NCBI GenBank assembly: GCA_009602735.1
Contig: WELA01011264.1
Location: forward strand, 114,070-178,069
Source: Mesotaenium endlicherianum
Taxonomy: Eukaryota; Streptophyta; Zygnematophyceae; Zygnematales; Mesotaeniaceae
Length of the DNA stretch: 64,000 bases
Direction: 5' to 3'
The position numbers and the translations under genes are program-made. Of the stretch, positions 55,445 through 64,000 are shown piece by piece (the stretch's first letter is position 1; each line of letters starts with the position of its first letter). Below the pieces are notes generated by a model. It did no database searches. It had not been told where the DNA came from and was given only the letters and a program-made list of their open reading frames with translations.

Positions 55445-58400
55445 TTGACTCCCACTAGCTCCTCGCCGTTTTTAAAGACCGACACCGGGCACTCCGATGG
55501 GATGTTTCTTCTTTCATTGGATTCTAAGATGGATGCATCTATGGCCATGCTGCGTGCTCGTACCCAGCACCTCACCCGTAACCAGTACTTTGACACCATG
55601 CCCTCACATTTCAGTGGAGACGCATTGTTGTTTTACCAGCCATTTAGGGTGGATATCATACAGTCCGAACTCGATGTCGCTTTTGGGGCAGTTCTTGTTC
55701 CTATAGTAGATCCTTAGCAGGCTAACATCCCCGCTGACCCCGAGGCTGCAGCTTTGGCTGCTGGCCTGGACGCCGCTGCGGCGGCAACTGTGGTCGCTGC
55801 TGCTGGGCTAGTCCGGGCCGGCGGTCAAGGTCAAGGGGGGGCACTTGGGGCAGGGGTGGCGGGCCACTAGCATTGCTTGGGGTGGGCGCAGGATACGCCG
55901 CTGAACCGGGCTCAGTGGAGGGGGCCCTGCCAGCTTACGCCAGCCCAGTGAAAGTGCTTGCTGCGCGCATTGAGGATCGCCACAACCTATCCGTGCAACG
56001 ACGTAGCAGCAGGTGGTTCTTGGCATTGTCCTTCCTTTGCACAATCCTGCACCTGGATTTCATATGGATTGACGCTCTTCTTCAGATGTTCTGTCAGCGC
56101 TTTCCTGCTAACACCCGTTCTCGACAGGACGAGCTCAGGGACTTCGTGCGCTTCGTGCGTGAGACATCTAACCTGGCTTATGAGCATTTTCAGCAGTTGA
56201 GAGAGGATACATGCATGTATGTGAATGTCACTCAAACTTGCATCAAGTTCATCAGTGCTTTCTCTGCTTTGTCGTTGTATGTGCATCGTTGAACCACCAG
56301 CTTGCCCTTACCAAGTAGCACAAGCATAGTGTATATAACGTGTGCCTGTGGGCCGAGCATATAGAGATGGTTCAGGCGGCAGCGCAAGTCGAGCGTAGGC
56401 CTGCTAAGGGGGGGGCAATGGGGGTACATGCAGTGCACGTTCCCTCCACGCCCTCTACCACCATGGGAGCTGGGCCCGCCGTTGCACCTAAGCGCGTCAT
56501 CCATGTCTGCGACCACTGCCAATAGAAGGGACACGTGGTGGAGAAGTGTTTTCTTTTGCATCCAAACCTGGCCCCTATTGGATGGGTATTCAAGCCCCAA
56601 AAGGGCACTACGCCTCCTGCTCTCCTCTCTGCACCTTGAGCAGTCCAAGTACTTTCGTACTATGCTTCTCCCCCCTCAGCATTTGCTGGTTTCTACCCTG
56701 GGGCATTCGCATTTCCGTCCCAGCCCGGCAGTTTTGCAAGTTATCCCTCTCCATTTTCGTCTGCATATCAGGCTGAGGTTTTAAGCCCTAACCTTAACTC
56801 TAACCCTAACCCTACTCCCCAAGTTTTCTTCATGCACCAGCAGCTGGCCGCAATGCAAGCCAGCATGCAGAACATACACCATGGGGTTGGTTCTCAGCCA
56901 GATCCCAATCCTGCTCAGTATGTCGGTTTGCACCCACTCCCTTTGCGTGGTTCAGTCCCAGTCTATCCCCACTGGTTCTCGCAACCACCCGACAGCGCAC
57001 ACTGTGTGTTGGAGGGCAAGACGGGTGACGAGGCTAATGGCGCACACGCAGTCCAAAGTCGTCGTGTGGCTGCACATGAGCCGTCTGCTCCACTTGCTGT
57101 CGCACCGGACCATGGGCGGAGTGTTGAGCAGTCTGTACAGCTCCCTCAGTCGTTTGACTTGTTCGAGCCCGACGATACATTAGGACCACCTCTTGCACGG
57201 CTGCGTGTACCAGTTCGCGGTGTTGCACGTGTTAGTGGGGAGGTTGCACGTACTCTCGTCATCCTGCCTGAGAACGTTCCCGCAGTCCAGTTGCAAGCGC
57301 AACAGGTGTGCGACCACCTGCGAGCTGCTGCGACGTCGATGGAGCGCGACCTGTTGCTGCCCCCCTCCTACGCTCAGGTGGTAGCTGACTTGCCCCAACC
57401 CGCCAGTCCGCCGCAACCATCCACGCCGCCCCAAATCGACGACAATTCCCTTCCAACTGCGCTGGCCGCCTTCTTTGCGTGGGCTGCCGTGGAGCCGCTC
57501 GTGCCTACGTCAGTCCTGGCCAGTGAACCCAGCGCCAACGCTCAGGTGGGTTTGTGTCTCTCGGGGCACTGCTGCAATTGGTCACTGACTCTTTGCCGTA
57601 CACTGTCACATCTTCTATGGGCCAGCTTACTTATGCTCGTCAGGCTGAAGATGAATCCACTTCCTCGTCTCAGGAGTCTGTTGACGTACCTGATTTGAGT
57701 TTACTGGACTAGTAGATCTCTATATCAGTCGTAGCGGTTCTTCCTAGGGCGCTGGCTTCGTATATCCCCCGTCCATCTCCATTCATTCCGCCGTCAGCTT
57801 CCCTATTGTGGGTCGACGCGCTCTTACCTCCATCCTTGTTCACTGTTTCCTCTGCGGCTCTTGCAAAGGCACAACAAGACATCACGCGCGAGCTACTCCG
57901 CAACTGCCCGTCCTCTCAGCCGCCTCGCGTACCCGCCGCCGACCCACCCATTCCATCGCGCCCGTCTTCTCAGCCACCTTGCATACTCGCCGATCCACCT
58001 GTTTCAACAACTTACGCGCAAGCAACGTATTCCGCCAACCGTCCCCACGCGTCCCCGCTACCGGCCTGCGTCGCTGCACCTCTACCTTTCCCCGCGGTTA
58101 CCGTCCCCACCAGGTGGGTTGTCCCCCGCTGCTCCTCCAATTACTCCCGCTCCCTTGCAAGGTCCGCCTCCTCCCAAGTCAGTTCCTCCTCCTTCCTTTC
58201 TCACTCCTCTCGAGCGGCAGCGTGCAGACCCCCTAATGTGATGTTGGATAACCAGCATGCCTGTTTCCTCACCAACGGCCTTGCACCCCGTGTGGTCATT
58301 CTCCATATTGGGGCCCAGTCGGTCCTTCTTGGTGCAATCATGTGTCAACACCTTCGTATCACTGCGTCCGATCTCGAGCCTCGTCCAAACCTTGTTTTTA

Positions 58401-58944
58401 TTGCTATGTCTTCTCTCAACCACACTGCTTATCAAACTCGTCGCCGTATGCCCATAACCCTCATTGCCCACACTCCCGCAACCGTCCCTTTATGCCCAAT
58501 GGATGGTCACCAAGTCTACGGCTTATGATGTCTTACTTTGTCAGGAGTTTAATTTGCTCATCGGTCTAGCCATCGACTCGTGGCAGGGTATCGCCACATA
58601 CCGGGTTGATTTTGAGTCTCTGGGTCACCAAATGGGATTTCCTCTCATCCTCACTCATTCCCCCTTGTCTCTCGCGTGCCCCGTGGCCGCCACTTTTGCA
58701 GCGACCATTGACGACCTTGATCCGCACAATCTCCTCTTCCTGCGTACTTATTCCTGCATGAGATCGAGCCCGATCACGCATCTCTCCCCGCAATTTCTGC
58801 TCAACCTAGTCTTCCCCCTTCAAAGTTTGTTGCCTCCCTACACCATCCCGTCTGCTACCCTCCATCAAATACACGCAGCTTTACATTGTCCAGTTTCTTC
58901 CCCCGTTCCCTCGCCTCTTGTCCCTCTTGTTGCACATCCATTTT
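55445..58944 (+). mobile_element. gag-protease remnant of another LTR-type retroelement
   Basis: A series of broken frames in one direction. In order: a possible capsid-like region (LRARTQHLTRNQYFDTMPSHF; RQDELRDFVRFVRETSNLAYEHF, 55445-56290), a zinc-knuckle-like sequence (CDHCQ, then KGHVVEKCFLLHP, near 56510-56565), a Pro/Gln-rich linker (56830-57900) and a retropepsin-like region (VVILHIGAQSVLLGA, about 58290; AYDVLLCQEF and YRVDFES, about 58520-58615). The order is that of an LTR retrotransposon, but no RT, integrase or LTR is recognised. A family-1 LTR starts at 58945. Broken, with several breaks. Family assignment is tentative. Confidence 0.5.
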
Positions 58945-59662
58945 TGAAATGAATTGACTTACCAATAAGCGATTAATAATTAATAAATGATCTTTTTATT
59001 AGCAAGTAATCTTTATGGTACTTTTTGGTTAACTTATTAATCAGCAAAAGACCACACGACTAGCGTAAGCAATACTCATAAGTCAAATGCAAGTAAACGA
59101 GCATCAATCATGCAATCAATAAACTCATACTTAAGCAAGGTTAGAAGACAGTTCGCATTAATGGCTTCTTGCCTAGGATTTTGATCTCTCTCAGTACGCG
59201 GTACAAGAGAGTTGGCCTCGTTTCCAAGTGCCGAACTCGAGAGCATGCCCTAACTTATGTACATGGAATGAGTTTACTGTTCAACGGCAAGTGCAATGGC
59301 ACCGCCTACCCGGGACTTAACCACGTCGGTAGGACCTCGGCTAACCAAATCCACAGCCATCTCCCATCATCCCGAATCGCCATCCACCCAAGGGTATCCT
59401 CTGGCTATTCATCTATCATATCAGACTTAGATGTATGTCTAGGCGGTTCACTGATACCGAGTATGGCAGTCAGCTGACTGTCAAAGAATGTGTCAGCAAG
59501 CTGACCAATGTTGAGTTCAGCCTGCTGCTCCCGGCTGAGTTATTATATTAAATATTACTGAAAGTACAGCAGACTTAATATTAAGTAAAGTACAGTAAAC
59601 TAAATTAATCAACTATTCTAATTAAATGAATATTACATCTAGTAATATATTGATATATTACA
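58945..59662 (-). repeat. Family-1 3' LTR
   Basis: 718 bp, TGAAATGAATT to GATATATTACA on the plus strand. Followed by ATCCCTCCAACTTAAC (PPT complement) and a decayed hairpin arm up to about 59706, so this is the 3' end of a minus-strand element whose interior is gone. The flanks ATTTT and ATCCC do not form a duplication. Confidence 0.8.
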
Positions 59663-59709
59663 ATCCCTCCAACTTAACTTGTTGTTGCCTTGACCACACT
59701 AAACTAGCC

Positions 59710-62700
59710 TAGTATAACACCACAAATGGCTAATTACTGCATGCATATGTGTTGTAAATCCTCTTCATCCATCTCCTCTTCTTACCGCACTTTCTCTCTG
59801 CTGGTCACACAGACAGCTTCTTCCTTCTTCAAGTCACACAGAATTAGCTGGTCACACAGACAGCTTCCTTTAGTCACACAGACAAGGCCATACAGACCTG
59901 TAGCAGATCAACCACTTAGCATAGGTCTTGCACACACACATTCCTTGGAGACTCTTCTTCTTTCTTGCACTCAAGAGTTCACCATATATCTTCTTCCACA
60001 GCGCCTATATTCACTAGGCGGCTGCTCACCCACCTCACACTCATCGACACTTGAGACCTGTGTCCTACTACCCTACACATCTACACAATCAACACAATGT
60101 CAACACATCGACGGTCCACCCACTTTGACTATAATACAAGTCTACTCTATGCATCGACACACACACATGCAAGCCCACCAAACCAACACAAGTAAATAGA
60201 GTCAGGAGTGCTTATTGACAACACTCCCTCTCAGCTCCTACTCTATTTAACTACACACTCTCTCAAACCAAACATCTCTGCACACCATTGGTGCTTAGTT
60301 TTGGGTCTGCCTTGGTCAAGGAATCAGCCACCATCTTATCAGTCCCCACATACACAAACTCTACACTGCCATCCAGCACACACTCTCTACACTTATGATA
60401 CTAAATATCAATGTGCTTGCTCCTGGCATGCTCTACTGGGTTCTTGCCCACTGTAATGCAACTCTGACTATCACTCAAAATCACCGTGGGTCTCTTCTGC
60501 TTGTAGCCAAGGTCCTCCAACAATCTTCTCAACCATAGAGCCTCCCTGACCGCCTGTGAAGCAACCATGTACTCAGCCTCCATGGAGGACAATGCCACCA
60601 CCTTCTGCCTCTTACTCTTCCAAGTCACAACTCCCTTGGCAAGAGAGAAAGCATACCCTGTAGTAGACCTCCTGGTGTCCAGATCACCACTTCAGTCAGA
60701 ATCACTGCAACCCTCCAACTTCACACTCTCTGCTCCTCCCAAATGCAGCCACAAATCAAGAGTGCCCCTCAGATATCTCAAGATCCTCTTCATTGCCTCC
60801 CAAAGAGCAGGACCTGGGTTCTCCATGAATTGACCCACTACTCCCACAGCATTAGCAATATCAGGCCTAGTGCAGACCATCAAATACATTATGCTACCAG
60901 CTACCTTTCTCATAGGCACCTGAAACGTTATCTCCCATTCTTTCTCATCCTTGGCACACATACTCGAACTCATCCTATGCTTAGGATCAAGAGGCACACT
61001 CACAGGCTTGCACGTCTGCATATCAAACCTTTCCAGGACTGTCTGCAAGTAAGCTGGTTGTCCAAGCATGATCATCCTCTTGGCCCTGTCTCTCTTCACC
61101 TGTATGCCAAGTACAAACTCCACCTCTCCGAGATCCTTCATATCATATGTGCTACTCAGCACATCCTTCACCTCCTGGATCATCTTCATCTTCTTCCCAA
61201 CTAGCAGCAGATCATCCACATACAATACCAGCATCACTCTGTCTTCTCCAACACCCTTCACATAGAGGCTGCTGTGTGCATTTGACCTCACAAATCCTTG
61301 CCCCTACAGGAAAGAGTCAATTTTCTGGTTCCACATCCTGGGACTCTGCTTCAAACCATATAGAGACTTCTTAGCTTACGGACCTTCTTGGAGAACCTGG
61401 CATCAACAAATCCTTCAGGCTGCTTCATGTACACTTCCTCCTCCAAGTCCCCATTCAGGAATGCAGTCTTCACATCCATTGGTGCATCTCCATATCCTCC
61501 ACAGCTGCGATCTGGGCCACCACTCTCACAGTAGCGATCTTGGCAGCAGGGGCAAGCGTCTCATGATAGTCTTCTCCCTCTGTTTATGAATACCCCTTGG
61601 CCACATACCTTGCCTTGTACCTGTCCACAGATCCATCAGCTTTTCTCTTCTTTCTGTAAATCCATCGGCCACCAACAACCTTCTTGCCAGGTGGCAGATC
61701 CTCTAAGTCCCAAGAGTGAGTCTTCTCTAATGACTCCATTTCCTCAACTGAGGCCTTCCTCCACTGCTCTGCTGCATCTGTCTTCATGGCTGCCTCATAG
61801 GTCTTTGGCTTAGAGTCATCAACCATACAGGCAACCTCACACTCCATCTCATCTTCTGCCAGCTCCTCTACGAGTTCCACATACTCGTCCACTCCAAATT
61901 TCTCAAACTTCACACTCTATCTGGTGGAGCTTCTCCTTGCTGCATGACCCTCTCCACAAGTTGAGGCCTCTGCACCAGATGCTGACCTGGAGCTTCTCCC
62001 AGCTCCCTCTGCTACAGCAAGGTCCTTGCCTGCTCTTCTCCTTGGTCTACTTCTAGTTGCACTTGAAGGTCTCTCTCCGACGAACTCCACTTCACTGTCA
62101 GAGTCAGAGGCAGCTCCCTCTTGCTCAACACCCCTCTCCACTTCTGCCTGTCCTCCTGCAGCTGGCTGCTGCACCTCAGGTTGTACCTGAGCTCCCTTCG
62201 GAAATGTAGCCAGTCCAGGCTGCACTCCTTCTGGCAATGCAACCAGTCCAGGCTGCACTGCTACCTCCTCTTCCAGATGTTCTGGAACATACCCCTCATA
62301 CTGGTTGGAGTTCAGAGGATGTATCACCCTCTCTTTGAAGACAACGTCCCGGCTCACAACCACTTCACCAGTCCCGACATTCAAGAGCCGATATCCCTTG
62401 CTCTCATCTGCATATCCCACAAACGCACATCTCTTCGACTTTGGCTGCAGCTTGTTCCTCTTCTCAATGGGGATATGAGACCACACCTCAGAACCAAAGA
62501 CTCTGAGTTTCTAGGCACAGACAACTTCTTCCCGCTCCAAACTTCTTCTGGAATCTTCCCTCAAGAGATAAGGATGGCAACCTGGCACTCACATATGGTG
62601 TTGTCTTCACTGCCTCAGCCCACAAGCTCACATGCATGTCTGCAGCAAAGAGCATAGCCCTTGCTGACTCAATCAACGTCCTGTTCTTCCTCTCGACCAC

Positions 62701-63947
62701 CCCATTCTGCTGGGGAGAATAGGCCACCGTGTGTTGATGCCTGATTCCCTCCTCCTTCAGGTACTTTGAGAAATACTCGTTCACATACTCTCCTCCGTTG
62801 TCTGTCCTCAGGGTCTTGATCTTCCTCCCACTCTGGTTCTCCACTGCTGCCTTATACTCCAAGAACTTCTCAAATGCCTGGTTCTTGTGCTTCATGAAGT
62901 ACACATTTGTCTTTCGGGAATAATCATCAGTGAAGGTGATATACATCTTATTCCCTGTTCTCCTGGCTGCTGTACTAGCAGGCCCCCACACGTCCGAATG
63001 GACCAACTCCAAGGACTCTGTGGCCCTCTTCACCTCTCCTCCTCTTGAAAATGCTGCTCTCGACTGTTTTCCCATCTGGCACCCTCTGCAGAACTCCAAG
63101 TCCTGCCCACTTAAATCTGGTAGTCCTCTCTGCTTATCCTTTGACATCTTCTTCAACTTCTGCTCACCGATATGTCCCAGTCTTTGATGCCACAGGTTGA
63201 TGTCTCCACTCTTTTTCTCTTCAACCTGGGCCACTCCTGCTTAGTCAACCGCTTTGACCTTTAGGGGCTGCAGTCCACGCACCACCTCAGCTTCACACTT
63301 CAGTTGGAACAAACTTCCATTGACTGCTGCCTTATGTGCTTTCAGGACATCTCCCTTTTCAGTAAGAACTGAGCAGGCAGAACCTTCAAACACCACCTTG
63401 TTCCCCAATGTCGTAGTCTTGGGCACAGAAAACAGGTTCTTCACCAAGCCAGGGGTGTGCAAAACATCCTGCATTGTGAATTTCCACCGCTTCCTTCCAA
63501 TTTTCGAATGCACGACTACCTTTCCTGTGCCAATCCCTTGCAGCAAATTTCCATCTCCCACTCTGATAGGAACAGGCTCACATAGCTTGTAGTCATACAA
63601 GAGATCTCTCCGTGACGTGGAGTGCCTGGAGGCTCCTGAGTCTACATACCACCTGTTCCTATCCTCCTCTTCAGCACCTGTGTATGCTTCATCAACAGTG
63701 ACAGCATGTGCATTCTCCTCTTGGGCACGAGAGGATGTACCTTCACTCTTCCTCTGTGGGCAATTCGTGGCAATGTGGCCCTTCTCATCACATCTGTAAC
63801 AGACAAAGTCTGTGCAGCTCGATGCCAAATGCCCCGGCTATCCACAGTGATAGCACGCCCTCACTCCTCCCTTGCCCCTTCCTCCTTGATGCTGGATGAC
63901 CCTCCTCCTCCTCGACTTGTGCTGGCCAAATTCATCTCCTCCATTTG
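59710..63947 (-). mobile_element. Copia (Ty1/copia) element, minus strand, broken
   Basis: 3' LTR about 59710-60223 (minus start TGTTGTCAATAAGC; its far edge is uncertain), PPT complement CTCCCTCTC at 60224-60232, RNase H, RT, integrase, protease and gag knuckle up to 63947, where a family-1 LTR begins. The 5' end lies outside the window. Domain order protease-integrase-RT-RNase H confirms Copia. Broken, with about five or more breaks; the protein is otherwise well conserved. Confidence 0.85.
60401..63845 (-). pseudogene. Copia gag-pol remnant
   Basis: Right to left: zinc knuckle CYRCDEKGHIATNC (about 63800), protease WYVDSGASRHST, pre-integrase zinc finger LWHQRLGHIGEQKLKKM, integrase core (HSDVWGP, TDDYSRKTNVYF, RTDNGGEYVNEYF, SPQQNGVVERKNRT), RT start (SVEEMESLEKTHSWDLEDLP, KARYVAKGYS), RT catalytic box VLYVDDLLLVG, and RNase H (VALSSMEAEYMVASQA, LSDSQSCI, SKHIDI). 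All catalytic landmarks of the family can be seen, but the frame is interrupted. Confidence 0.85.
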
Positions 63948-64000
63948 TGAAATGAATCGACTTACCAAATAGGCGATTAACAATGAATGAAGATCTTTAT
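63948..64000 (-). repeat. Start of another family-1 LTR (runs off the window)
   Basis: TGAAATGAATCGACTTACC and following bases match the end of the family-1 LTR on the minus strand. It interrupts the Copia gag region. Confidence 0.8.

Noticed and set aside
56786-56820. Telomere-like CCCTAACC repeats
   Set aside because: Only a few imperfect units. They lie in an open frame reading PNLNSNPNPTPQ within the retroelement remnant, so a coding Asn-Pro repeat is the simpler reading.

Overview
The window is a graveyard of transposable elements from a large, repeat-rich eukaryotic genome. I find no convincing host protein-coding gene, tRNA or rRNA. Plant-type chromodomain Ty3/gypsy elements, initiator-Met primer sites, Copia, hAT and piggyBac together suggest the green-plant lineage. 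A streptophyte alga or early land plant is my guess, but it is not proven from this sequence.

Main family (called here chromovirus family 1): LTRs of about 720 bp, PBS TGGTATCGGAGC, gag, pol in the -1 frame (protease, RT, RNase H, integrase, chromodomain), then an unusual third ORF of about 560 codons, a perfect hairpin, a polypurine tract and the 3' LTR. Two copies with all three frames open lie head to tail at 10266-27094 and share the middle LTR (LTR-int-LTR-int-LTR). The whole array is bounded by one 5-bp target duplication (ATCCT). Older broken copies lie at 2612-29500 (minus), 39872-43690 (plus), 45745-47010 (plus), 47337-54483 (minus), 58945-59706 (minus) and 63948 to the window end (minus).

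Nesting, left to right: 1-2120 holds nothing recognisable. 2129-37406 is an old hAT transposase gene in exon pieces. It is split by the old minus-strand family-1 copy (2612-29500), which carries a rearranged LTR fragment (3864-4877), a family-2 solo LTR with a perfect target duplication (6345-6847) and the 16.8-kb tandem array. A family-2 gypsy (about 32140-37089, minus, with a sequencing gap at 35732-35772) lies between the middle and last hAT pieces. 37410-39871 is unassigned apart from a 100-bp direct repeat. Then come a family-1 3' fragment (39872-43690), a broken piggyBac transposase (43691-45090), a family-1 5' fragment (45745-47010), a full-length but decayed family-1 copy (47337-54483), a gag/protease remnant of another LTR-type retroelement (55445-58944), a family-1 3' LTR, and a minus-strand Copia (about 59710-63947) into whose gag end another family-1 LTR has inserted.

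The most unusual item is the third ORF. It lies in the position of env but has no signal peptide or membrane segment. It has an N-terminal charged coiled coil, a conserved globular core, an acidic stretch and a conserved RS-rich tail, and it persists in at least three diverged subfamilies. Its start sits just after a TACTAAC-plus-AG sequence like a 3' splice site, and the module is bracketed by two polypurine-tract-like sequences.
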